From contig JAEVLN010000002.1 in the NCBI GenBank assembly GCA_018350325.1, positions 3,932,295 to 3,996,294 of the forward strand: DNA of 64,000 bases. The letters run 5' to 3'. The first letter of the stretch is position 1, and every line of letters starts with the position of its first letter. The position numbers and the translations under genes were made by a program. Shown here piece by piece: positions 10,341 through 21,500 of this stretch. This stretch comes from Globodera rostochiensis. Its lineage: Eukaryota > Nematoda > Chromadorea > Rhabditida > Heteroderidae. Under the pieces are notes generated by a model. It ran no database searches. It saw nothing but the letters and a program-made list of their open reading frames with translations, and was not told the DNA's origin.

Positions 10341-12573
10341 CATGATTTTCTTAAATTGGTTTTCAAGACAGGGAGTCGTTCAACTGAGCGCTCACAACTG
10401 GGCGCCCATTATAAGGGGTCATTTGGGCGCCCGTTGAAAACTTTTATTTTTCAAAATTTTGATATACCGTATATACTGTTTTAATTACCCACCCTGTAAT
10501 AATTACCCACTCTAGGAAGGGATTTTAATTACCCACCTTGTAATAATTACCCACCAAAAAAAAGTCAATCTTCAGGGGTGCATTTTTGCATTTTTAGAGT
10601 TTAAAAAAGGCTTTAAATCTACTTATTTATACGTTAAAAAAATAAAAAATTAAGTATTAAGCAAATTAGAGCACTTAAAATGCCATTTCTTGGTGCATAT
10701 TTCGGCATTTTTGGCATATTTTGGTGCATATTTTGGCCTTTTTTGGAGCATATATATGCGCATATTTGGCCATTTTTGGAGCATATAAATCCCAGCCCTA
10801 GTTATTAGGTGATTTTTAATTTAGATGTCAAAAAGGAAACTATCCCATAAGCCAAATTGTCGCTTCCGGTCTGAATCCCCCCCCCCGCCCGAATCCCCCC
10901 ACAGCAAAAAGCGTCTCGAATCCCCCCACAGCAAAAAGCGTCTCGAATCCCCCCACAGCAAAAAGCGTCTCGAATCCCCCCGGGGGACTTTTGTCCGTCC
11001 GACGTTCCAGTAAGGAACATTTTGTCGGGGCATTTTGCCCATCCTGGCAGTCCGCTTCCGATTGGGGGACATTTTGTCGTAGACCTTTTGTCCGACTTTC
11101 CACTTGGGAACATTTTGTCGGGTCCTTTGTCCGTGTTTAACCACCAGCAGAAAGAAGCCTTTAGTCTTTTCGAGCTCCCGTTGCTATGCCCTCTGACGCA
11201 GGGGGTTTTAGCATTAGCCAATCTATCTTGGATATAACAAAAGTTTATTCAATAATGAACATAATGAATGGGAAAAACGAACGATTGGATAGATTTATTT
11301 ATCGATATGCAATCAAAGCATATAAACCAACCCAACACAAACAGCCGCAAATTCTTTTCATGCCCCATCATTACAACAAAAAGGATGCGAATAAAAGGAA
11401 ATGGAATGAGAACACAAATATAAACGCACATCGACGAGCAATTCGAAAAGTTCAATAAACAACGATCTATGTGCATAACCAGAGCCCGGATTTTTATGAC
11501 CTTAAAAACCCGGAAATATGACCTAAAAAGTTCAAAATTTGGGTGGCAAAAAAAAATTTTCGCGATATTTATTAATCAAATTCATTTTTGTGATAACAAT
11601 TTCAAATCAAAAGCAATTCAGTCAAAAACAAATTTAAAATATGGAGAATTTGAAAAAATTGCATTTCTTTTGGTGGGCAGAATTTTTAGTCTCGAATAAG
11701 TCAATTTTTAGGGGTGCATTTTTCGAAAATTATGACTTTGTCATATTTTATGACCTAAAAAATAAAATCATACGAAATATGACTTAATAACTCGATGAAA
11801 AACGGTCGCTGTGAATATTATGTGGTAAAAATTAATTTACTCAATCAGGATCCGAATCCACAACTGTTGTCCCACTCACGGCCCACACCACTCACCACTA
11901 CAACACCAGAACAGACACCCAATTGATTTTACAAAAGTACTTAATCTCCCCCAAAAAAGTCCGATCTTTAGGGGTGTTCCCGCCCGGAGGAAAAACCAAA
12001 AAATATTCGCCCGGCAAAGCCCGCCCGGACAAAAATCGAAAAAAGCCCGCCCGGCCACTTTCGGGTTGCCCGGAAAAAAACCCGCCCGGCCCCAACCCTT
12101 GATACTAATTGCAACTAATTAGGCTTAGTATAAACAAAGTTAGCGTAAAGGGGCGCGAGTTTTCTCGGAAGCGAACCACTTTTCAGCTTACAACATTTTT
12201 AAAAGTCTACAGAATAAAAGAATTTATTACCATTTGACAGCATTTAGTCTGAAGAAGCTTTTTCCAAAGTAAAAATAGAACGAAAAACTCGAAATATCCT
12301 GGTGACCAATTTTCCTTGGTGACCGATTTTCCGTTCACCGTGTTCACCCCCGATCCCCGTCGGGGGTCGGGGAGGTCGGGGTTGGCCATGTCGGGGGTCG
12401 GGGACGACCCCATTTTGGGGCTCGGGATCGGGGCTCAACCCTACTTTGACTATTACAAAAAAAAAAAAAAAATCCCCCCCCCCCCCCATTGACAATCCCT
12501 GTTAATCCCGATCCCGGCTTTCACGGTTCCGGTCAATCCCGGTCCCGACCAACTCTACTTTTCTTGCTTCGAC
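10341..12573. other. Repeat-rich intergenic region
   Basis: No gene is supported. It includes taattacccacc repeats (about 10470-10555), a 27-bp tandem array (10867-10985), words around ggaacattttgtcgggg (11000-11130), GCCCGCCCGG-type words (11980-12095) and a GGTCGGGG/GATCCCCG word cluster (12330-12555). The last of these ends in ccaactctactttt, resembling the end of the element at 38334. Open frames here are repeat-driven. Confidence 0.55.
10867..10985. repeat. 27-bp tandem repeat
   Basis: About four copies of gaatccccccacagcaaaaa followed by gcgtctc. The unit is a multiple of three, which explains the repetitive open frames on both strands. I see no sign that they are translated. Confidence 0.8.
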
Positions 12574-12790
12574 TTTCCACTAGGGGGGACCTTTTGTTCG
12601 ACTTTTCACTAGGGGGGACCTTTTGTTCGACTTTTCACTAGGGGGGACCTTTTGTTCGACTTTCCACTAGGGGGGACCTTTTGTTCGACTTTTCACTAGG
12701 GGGGACCTTTTGTTCGACTTTTCACTAGGGGGGACCTTTTGTTCGACTTTTCACTAGGGGACCTTTTATTTGACTTTTCACTAGGGAACA
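12574..12790. repeat. 29-bp tandem repeat, about 7 copies
   Basis: The unit is gactttTcactagggggg followed by accttttgttc. Most copies are identical and the last ones decay (one has a shortened G run). Related words (ggaacattttgtcgggg) occur at 11.0-11.1 kb, so the array may have grown from a dispersed element. Confidence 0.85.
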
Positions 12791-12856
12791 TTTCTCGGGG
12801 ACCTTTGTCGTTGTTTTTATTTGACATTAATTAAAGTTATTAAAGTAAGCGTGAAG

Positions 12857-14740
12857 TCACTAATTGGATAAAAACGGAATTGCAAAAAATTCATTGTTTT
12901 TTTAATTTAAAAATGAATCCTTTTAAGGTCCAATTTCTTAAAATGAGAAAAAGGTGTTGAGCACACGCCCTCGCCGATTCTGTAAAGAAAACAATTTAAT
13001 TATCATCAAAAATAAAAACGTAAATTGGTACCTATTCTTTTGTAAGTGCTTGGTTTGTCTGTCATAAAAGCAGCATTAACCGCCCGATAGTTTGATAGTA
13101 AAGAAAAGAGGACAAAGAGATGAAGCTAACAGCAATAACAAATTAATGGAGCAAGCAGCAGGATCACTTGTGGTCCTGCATTAATCGATCCATGCATCTC
13201 TTGGGTCGTCGTCCCAACTTAAAACTATTTAGTATCTCACCCAAATGAAAAAAATGTTAAAATTTCTTTCCATTTCCACAATTAAAACTAGAGCCCGGTC
13301 GAGACGAGATCTCGTCTCGAAATCTCGAAAAATCTCGACGAGATTCTCGAGAAATCTCGTCTCGACATCTCGTCTCGAATAAAACTGAATTTTCGAGATT
13401 TTTCGAGATCCGAGATTTTTTCGAGAATCTCGTCTCGAGTCTCGCTCGAAAGAAGCTCGAGATTCTCGATCTCGACTCCAAAAATTATTCATAAAAACAG
13501 TGCTTTTCTTGACAAAGACTGCCTATTTTTGTAAAAAAATTCCCCCGGCAGCGCCTGTTGGCACCGCCGGACATACTCCATTTTGGCTGCAAATCTCTTA
13601 ACAAATTGAGTTAAAAATTCCTATCGGCCCGCCGAACCTCCTCTCACTCCCAAAAGTGAATAAATTTCTCAATTTGAAAAATTTCTTAAAAAATGTTTAA
13701 AAAATTCAAAATTTTCTCACCGGCTCTTTCATTCCCCACTAATAGGTCAAGCCCAGCTTCACTGTCCTTATTTTACAAAATTTTCGATGGCACCCCTTCA
13801 CTAATTGGATAAAAACGGAATTGCAAAAAAATTCATTGTTTTTTTAATTTAAAAATGAATCCTTTTAAGGTCCAATTTCTTAAAATGAGAAAAAGGTGTT
13901 GAGCACACGCCCTCGCCGATTCTGTAAAGAAAACAATTTAATTATCATCAAAAATAAAAACGTAAATTGGTACCTATTCTTTTGTAAGTGCTTGGTTTGT
14001 CTGTCATAAAAGCAGCATTAACCGCCCGATAGTTTGATAGTAAAGAAAAGAGGACAAAGAGATGAAGCTAACAGCAATAACAAATTAATGGAGCAAGCAG
14101 CAGGATCACTTGTGGTCCTGCATTAATCGATCCATGCATCTCTTGGGTCGTCGTCCCAACTTAAAACTATTTAGTATCTCACCCAAATGAAAAAAATGTT
14201 AAAATTTCTTTCCATTTCCACAATTAAAACTAGAGCCCGGTCGAGACGAGATCTCGTCTCGAAATCTCGAAAAATCTCGACGAGATTCTCGAGAAATCTC
14301 GTCTCGACATCTCGTCTCGAATAAAACTGAATTTTCGAGATTTTTCGAGATCCGAGATTTTTTCGAGAATCTCGTCTCGAGTCTCGCTCGAAAGAAGCTC
14401 GAGATTCTCGATCTCGACTCCAAAAATTATTCATAAAAACAGTGCTTTTCTTGACAAAGACTGCCTATTTTTGTAAAAAAATTCCCCCGGCAGCGCCTGT
14501 TGGCACCGCCGGACATACTCCATTTTGGCTGCAAATCTCTTAACAAATTGAGTTAAAAATTCCTATCGGCCCGCCGAACCTCCTCTCACTCCCAAAAGTG
14601 AATAAATTTCTCAATTTGAAAAATTTCTTAAAAATGTTTAAAAAATTCAAAATTTTCTCACCGGCTCTTTCATTCCCCACTAATAGGTCAAGCCCAGCTT
14701 CACTGTCCTTATTTTACAAAATTTTCGATGGCACCCCTAC
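12857..14740. repeat. Recent 942-bp tandem duplication
   Basis: Bases 12857-13798 are repeated at 13799-14740 with almost no change; the visible differences are one-base length changes in A or T runs. The unit starts with actaattggataaaaacgg and ends in a T/A-rich tract before ttcgatggcacccct. The right part of the unit lies inside the CTCGAG-word element (14231-15089), so the duplication break falls inside that element and only the second copy keeps the whole element. Near identity means a very recent event, or possibly an assembly duplication. Confidence 0.9.
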
Positions 14741-15089
14741 ACTATATTTATTCACTCACCAGTGAATTTTCTTTGATTTTCAAAACCTTGGAACACAGGC
14801 AACACTTATATTTCGTGACCAAATTTTGCAGACATGCTTTTAGTGCTCCCTTCTTACTCGTACAAAATTTGGTGGAGTTTCTGAAAATTTTGGAAAAAAA
14901 TTATATTTTCATCAAAAATCTCGAATCTCGACTGTTCCGGCTCGAGATTTTCGAGACTCGAGATTTTTCGAGAATCTCGACCTCGAGATCTCGTCTCGAA
15001 CAAAACGGAATTTTCGAGATTTTTCGAGACCCGAGATTTTTTCGAGAATCTCGTCTCGAGTCTCGCTCGAAGCTCAAGTCCGGGCTCTA
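14231..15089. mobile_element. TIR element filled with CTCGAG/CTCGTCTCGA words
   Basis: Ends are tagagcccgg (14231-14240) and ccgggctcta (15080-15089), exact inverted copies. Flanks attaaaac and attaaaat match at 7 of 8 bases. Both subterminal arms are dense in overlapping palindromes (tctcgagaatctcgtctcga and the like), and the centre contains a diverged GGCGCC hairpin word (about 14487-14515). A relative lies at 34209-34959. No transposase. Confidence 0.75.
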
Positions 15090-15633
15090 ATTAAAATAGG
15101 TAATTTAATTCTGCTCCGATTTTATGGAACGCATTTATCCATTTTATGACAATGGCTGCTTGAATATATTACAAGTAATATCAACTCATTTAATAAGAAA
15201 GAATTAAGAACGTGTGGGTTTTTATTATACCAATGAGCTGAATTACAATTTAAAACATCAGCAGATTTCTTCGTTTGATACTTTGAGGACCTCAAGTGCC
15301 AAAATGGTTTTTTGGTGTAATTTATCAAAGCCTGAAATTTGTGCACTAAAAAATTGCATTTGTTTTTGGCCATTCTACACAAATGGCGCTTTTTTTCTTT
15401 AACTTTTTTATATTTTTGCTCAAATATTCAATGAATAAAAACAATTGCACAAGTTAAATCGTAACTTGACGACCAACACGTAAAAGAAAAAAAAAAAATA
15501 CTTATGAAGAATTTTATTACTATTCAATTTTTAGAGTCACTTTTCATAAAACTTGGATGGATCGGGGGGTTTTGATTTATTATTAATCTAAGAGAATTGT
15601 AATAATTCTCCGCTCTTCCGATTCCAAACGGAT
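15090..15633. other. Intergenic region downstream of the UPF0696 gene
   Basis: No gene is seen. From about 15428 onward the sequence belongs to a segment that is repeated in inverted orientation at 49515-50265. The rest is AT-rich with no recognised signal. Confidence 0.5.
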
Positions 15634-17495
15634 TCATGTGTTTTCCTCATCTTCATTCGTCTCAGCTTTTGGCTTGCGCTGTTCTTCCGAGGGTTTGATG
15701 ACGTAAAGATGATTTTTTCTGTTTCCTAAAAGGTTCACATGGTATTTAAAAAGCTAAGAATATTTAATAGCGGCGGACAAACGCGACGAGATTCAAAAGG
15801 GCCGAGCCGTAACCTCAGCTAATAATTCACAAACAAAGACCCGGGATTCGAATCCGGACCACAAGAAATCTCGACTCGGGATCCCGAACCGGTCGGTCAC
15901 TAACTTTAACCCAAAATCGGGAGATAAACGGTTTAACAAAAATTGAATGAAATTATTTATTTTCACCGGTCGCGCGAGTGCCCTCTAAGGTCTGCCAGTC
16001 CGCTTTGTAGGCCAAATGGAAATTGTACGGCATTTGGGCGAGCAGTTTATGTCCAATACACATCATTTTCGCCTTATCCCAATACGGACCACAATAGAAA
16101 ATAATCACTCCCTGGAATTGAAATCCAAGCAAAACTAATCCCAATAGTTACGAACATATTCAGATCACAAAAATCCTTAAGCCTGAAAGCCAGACATATG
16201 ATTTAGCTACCATTTTGTTGTCACGGGCTCGGGGATTATCGCATGCGGTGGAGACTTTCAGGCTGTTGATGCCTTCCAACTTGCCAGCACTAAAAGTTAT
16301 TGGGCTTTCCAAATCGGGTAAAATCAATCGATGATTAAGAGTTTGGAACTTTTCCTTTTGATCGAGCAGAATTGATCAATCGTTTTAACTGATATCTCAG
16401 ATTATTTTGGTCACTAATTTGGGCTTATACTTGTACAGCCGCTTTGCCTCGTCCCATTTGCGGTCCAACTCTCGCTGTTTGTCGAAGAACATCATCCATT
16501 TGCCCGCTTCGTGCTTCTCGAAGTCAAATTTGGTCATTTGGACCGCATTTTGTTCAAACAGAAACGGCACTTCGTTCACTTCCGACGGCTTTTTGTTTGT
16601 GTTTGTATACGCCAACTTGTCCCCGGGATGAGTTATGGCCGATATTGGGCAGTAATTATTACAGCGATTGTCCTCCTCTTTCTGTGCTTCATGTTTGCTT
16701 TCCTCCTGAAATATGAAAACGGTGCAATTATTCTATTTATTGTGATAGCGCGTATTAGTGATCTGAATTGCGGGGACTCCAAGATTGGATATGGACAGTT
16801 AGTTAATAATTGTGCAAATTGCTCTAAAATTAGGATCGTTAAATGCTTAATTGATACTGACTTCCCTGACCCGATCAAATAGTACAATCTTTTAGATCAA
16901 CATACGCATGGCCTAAAATGACCAAAGTCAACAAATCAACTTTTTCCCCTCCAAATTCAAGATTCTCAATTACCGTAGAACTCACTTTTTTTCTGACGTG
17001 TGGTGGTTTGTATACAGGGACCTGTGAACTGCTTGGGCTTCTGTTGCTGCCCTCAGCAGCATATGATTTGCTTCTGAAGTTGCGAATCCAGCCACATTAA
17101 AAGTGATGTTCCCAAGCTTTTTCTCAAGAAAATTTCTGGCACTTCGCTACTCTACATACATTGATGGTCGAGGGTTTGTTCTTTGTTGCCGTTCAAATTG
17201 TTGGGTTTGAATACTCGAGAGCCTAGGTTCGTTTTTTTGACCCAATTTGTCGTATCGATTGTAGTTTTTCGGTGATGAAATGCTTGCGCCGTGCCGTATT
17301 GGCGACTTTTGTTGACCGAATGCAAGCGACTGACCAAATCTTGCATTGGAAGAATTTCGGGGACCCTTTTGTATAATTAATTTTGAATTAAATTAAATGT
17401 TACTCAAAAATTCGATTATACCAAATTTAGGTATTCAGGACGCAGACTGATATTGTCCGCGTTATCTTCGCCTTCAACGGAGTGGCGAACTTGCG
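15634..17495 (-). CDS. UPF0696 / DUF1917 family protein (C11orf68-BLES03-like), 5' end unresolved
   Basis: Function unknown; as I recall, the family has an eIF4E-like fold. Exons (minus): 17422-17495, 17160-17365, 16986-17073, 16431-16705, 16211-16289, 15967-16111, 15634-15725. Phases chain without conflict and give about 319 residues, with the first exon still missing. The N-terminal part is Gln/Asn/Ser-rich and disordered, with a VPVYKPPHVRKK stretch. The folded part shows EHEAGKWMMFFDK-type text, a KL-x4-LKVSTA motif, then a VIIFYCGPYWDKAKM strand-helix and YKADWQTLEGTRATG, following the order of the UPF0696 core (KW..V, AKVSTA, VI.VYT.D..D, YK.D..T..G). It ends in an acidic tail. The last two exons are duplicated at 49.5-50.1 kb. 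In this copy the position after KMM is Cys; the duplicate has Arg. The upstream ZZ exon (18180-18341) could belong to it, but no connecting exon was found. Confidence 0.62.
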
Positions 17496-17894
17496 CTTTA
17501 TTGAAAAATTAATAATTTTAAATAATTTTATTATTCAATTTTTAATTAAATTCAAACTTTTGTTGCTCATCATTGCAATAACTGCGTTGGTTAGCAGCAA
17601 AACAGCAATGAGTTCATATGTAAACAGAAACTTTGGCATTGATGTTGCCATATCAAATGATAATTACTAGGGCACGGATTTTTGGGCTCTAAAAAATTTA
17701 TAGGCACTAAAAGTCTTATAAATTAGGCGTTACTACAACAAAAGCATGCGATTTATTTAAATATTAGCGAGTAATAGCCTGCCCTTTTTGCTTATCCACA
17801 TCACTCCTATCAATAATATTAATTGCTAAGCTGGAGGTGACGTTGTCTTACGTATGTCGGAAGTGAAAACATAATAATAATTTATGTCAATATT

Positions 17895-18050
17895 TGTTTG
17901 ACTCGAGGACAGAAAGCAGAAGCCCAAGCAGTTCACAAGTCCCCCCGTGTATACAAACCACCTTACCTATGTCAAATATTTGTTTGACTCAAGGACAGTA
18001 AGCAGATGCCCAAGCAGTTCACAAGTCCCCCCGTGTACACAAACCACCAC
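17895..18050 (+). repeat. Two inverted copies of a UPF0696 exon fragment
   Basis: Bases about 17895-17962 and 17981-18048 are direct copies of each other (tttgactcNaggacag, then cccaagcagttcacaagtcc). Both match, in the opposite orientation, part of the UPF0696 exon at 16986-17073 (the SPSSSQVP..YKPP stretch). Exon pieces have therefore been copied and inverted 0.9 kb upstream of their source. Confidence 0.7.
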
Positions 18051-18179
18051 ACAATCGGTAAAATATTGTTCCTTCCAATCGAACAAGTTTACTTTCGAGA
18101 CTTCAGTCGAAACTCGAGGAATGAAAAAAACAAGAGAATCTTGCCCATGCCGAATAATCACGTTTTAATCGCCACCTAC

Positions 18180-18341
18180 CGGCGTGTCGGCGGTTGCCAA
18201 ACGGCACATCGGATGCTTTGCGTGTGTGCCCGTCTTCTCGCACTGCTCGCAGAGGTCAAAGTCCGGACAAACAAAACATTTATAGCGCACACCGACCACT
18301 CGTTTCTCACACAAATCACACCAAATGTCCGGATCAGACAT
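18180..18341 (-). other. Second copy of a ZZ zinc-finger exon, now beginning with ATG
   Basis: Bases 18175-18334 are identical to 20986-21145, the ZZ exon of the neighbouring ZZ-SPRY gene. Here the exon is entered through a new sequence that supplies an in-frame Met (MSDPDIWCDLCEK). It ends at the same codon before a gtaggt donor. It encodes 54 residues with the ZZ ligands C-x2-C, C-x2-C, C-x2-C and the closing H residues intact. No downstream exon in matching phase could be joined with confidence. It is either the first exon of an unresolved transcript (perhaps leading into the UPF0696 exons) or a dead fragment. Confidence 0.6.
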
Positions 18342-18543
18342 CCGCGGTTTTTAATTTTTTTGGCAAAATTCGCTAAAACTTAAAAATAATATGCATATAG
18401 CGTCTCAGACGATTGAAATTTATTTGTTTTAATTCAAAAAGTCTAATTTACATTCAGAATCAATGTGCGATTTTCATAAAATAGTTGCGAATCAAATTTG
18501 AAAAGTAAAGGATTGTAACAAAAACTCCATTCAACTCTGACGG

Positions 18544-21500
18544 TCACTTTCTCAATTCGGCGACTTCAAATTCCTCAGCAATGTTGAATTTAAATTTCGG
18601 GCCGAAATTAGCCTCGATCACATCACCAGGCTCAGACAATGTGACACAAGCATATAATTTGGACGGACTGACGAGCAACTCGGCCGTGTCTTAATACATA
18701 TTTATTTAGGGCTGAGAGTTTAGGCTGAAGTTCTAAAAGATGGTCCAATCAAATCATTGAAAAAATCGTATTATTCCTTTAAAATGCAATAAAAACGGAA
18801 GCACCCCTAAAGATCGATATTTCCCCCCAACTGCACCCCCCCCCCAGCGCCTGACCTCCCCCCAGGTGGAAATGTTTGCTGCTAAACGTACCCAAACGCT
18901 GTCCATTACGCGTGTAAATGATCTGACGAGTGGCCATGTTTAAGCCACACCCGACAACAATGCCAACTCCAAATTTAGGCTTCTTTTTGATGACCGGCAC
19001 TTGATCAATTTGCTCACGTTCGCATCCCTTCACATTGTGTCCCCAAAACGTGCCGTCGCTGCCATATGCGTAGGTGTTATTCGCGTGCTGTCCAACACAT
19101 TTGTCCAATCGCAACGATTTGGTCGCAAGTCCAATTCCCAGAAAGCTTAAAGAATTTAAATGCCCATAATTAAAAACAAAAACAATAGGTACTCAATGAT
19201 ATATCCTTATCGACCAACTAAAGCCCGGACCAATCGAGAATCTCGTTGAGATTTTTCAGATTTCGATTGAAGAAAATTTACCGAGATTTTTTTTAAATTT
19301 TTCGGTGATCTCAAACGAATCTAATCCTTCTCAAATCCGAGCCTACGATCGACCCTCATAAGTCCAGGCAGGCACGTAGCCAGGGGGGGGGGGCACGGGG
19401 GGCATGCCCCCCCCCCCGAAATGAAATTTGAGAAAAAAAACCATAGGGGGGACCCTATTGTTTAGCACTTTTACAATTTTTTGACCAATTTTCTTAACAA
19501 ATTGCCATCAAAAATCAAAAAATTTTCCCGGCGGCGCCTATCGGCACCGCCGACCCTCCCATTCCTAAAAAAACTTCAAAAAAGGGGCCGATTTTTAAAA
19601 TTTTGGTTGAAAAATTCTTAACAAATCGAGTCAAAAATTCAAAATTTTCTCGGCGGCGCCTATCGGCACCGCCGAGCCGCCCAAAAAATGGAGTAAAACG
19701 GAAAATGCACCCCCAGAAATCGAGAAAAATTGCTTAACAAAAATGCAATAAAAACGCAAAAACACACCCCTAAGAATCGACTTTTTCCCCTGACTGCCCC
19801 CCCCCGAAAAAAAATCCTGGCTACGTGCCTGAGTCCAGGCTCTATTCATGACACATTCATTCCGGAACAGCTCGTCCTTCCCACCCCCCCCCCCCACCCC
19901 CTCCCGAGGAGTCGGTCGTTTACCCCCCCCCCCCCCGAGTCGTTCCCCCTCTCATTAGTCAGAGATGAATGATCGAAACTCAATATTTTTCCAACAAAAC
20001 GAAAAAATTAAGCAATTTTTTTTAAAAGATGTTCGATTTTAGAGGCGACATTTTCCGTGTTTGCTGCATTTTGTTGATTTTCCAAAACAAAACAAAAAAA
20101 AGGCTTTTGAAAATTCGCTACAGGGTGCGCTGGCAGTGCCGATAGGCGCCATCGTTTTGAAATTTTGACTCAGTTTGTTAAAAAATGTGCAACCAAGATT
20201 TAAAAATACGGGGAGAAATCCGACGGCGCCTATAGGAAATCAGTTAAAATTATGTGAATAAAAAATGACGAATGTTGCAAAATTCGGAAAACAACAAATT
20301 TTAAAAGTTCGGAAAACAACAAATTTTAAAAGGGGGAAAAAATTAAGAAATGTCCTTATATTTCAACAGAATTTAATGCATAACCATTCTATTAGCTTTG
20401 ATTTGTCGGATAAATGTGTCAGCATTGTTAATGGTTTGTGGAAGAGGAGGGGGGGGGGGACAAAGTGCACACCATTCATTCATCATTACGTTGCCAATTT
20501 GTTTGACTTACCCGCCCCGATGAACCTCGATTTTCACTTCGTAGTAAAAGATGCCGGACTCGTTGGGCACCGCCAGCTCAGCACGGACAGTGCGAAAGCC
20601 TGATAATGCCAACAATCCATGAATGTGTTTTCAAAAAATCGATATCGTGTCAAATAAACTTTTTATCTAACTTTCTACCTTTTTCAAGCGCCCGGTGTTG
20701 AACAATCAAAAAATTGGGCTGGTCCAGGAAAAGTTCCTGATGACAATCATTGAAGTTCCAACGGTTGCTTGGTTGGACCATGAACATCTGAAATTAGTCA
20801 TAAAAAAAACTGTGAAGTCTCGATTAGTCGAAGTCATCATCCGATGTTTAAAACGCCTAAATTACGTCATAATAATAAAAAATTGTCACGAAACCGGCAC
20901 GCCCTATGGCTTTAACAGTTTTGCTCGGAAGGGCGCTCAAAAATAAATAAACAGGACTTTTTTCCTTAACCAAGAAACTCGAGCTCCTACCGGCGTGTCG
21001 GCGGTTGCCAAACGGCACATCGGATGCTTTGCGTGTGTGCCCGTCTTCTCGCACTGCTCGCAGAGGTCAAAGTCCGGACAAACAAAACATTTATAGCGCA
21101 CACCGACCACTCGTTTCTCACACAAATCACACCAAATGTCCGGATGAGGCAGCTTATCGCCCGGCAACTTCGACGGAATCTCATCCGGTTTCTTCTGTTC
21201 AACTGTTGAAAATGCTTGTCAACTTTTTCTCGACAAAATTTTCAAAAAATTTCCAAATAAAAAAACATTGCATCATAGGGCCCAGACTCGAAATGAATAT
21301 TAACCCAGCTGGGTTCAGGTCGATTGAAAGGAAAAACTGTTACAAATCGTAATTTCAGTCTCCCCCACTTACCGTTACTTTCGCTCTGCCGTGGCTGATG
21401 ACTCCCATTCTCTTTGACTCCATCAACCAAATGGCCCAGCTTCACAACCTCCGCATGCAGCGCTCTCTGAACAGAACATGGCCATTATTCTTTATATTTA

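Noticed and set aside
10805..11221. 138-codon minus frame with repeated DAFCCGGIR
   Set aside because: Produced by the 27-bp tandem repeat.
13229..13492. Arg/Ser/Glu-rich open frames in both copies of the 942-bp duplication and at 34658-34994
   Set aside because: They are translations of the CTCGAG/CTCGTCTCGA word arrays and appear on several frames at once.
15838..15860. B-box-like gattcgaatcc in the UPF0696 intron
   Set aside because: No A-box at the right distance and no cloverleaf; probably chance within a palindromic stretch.
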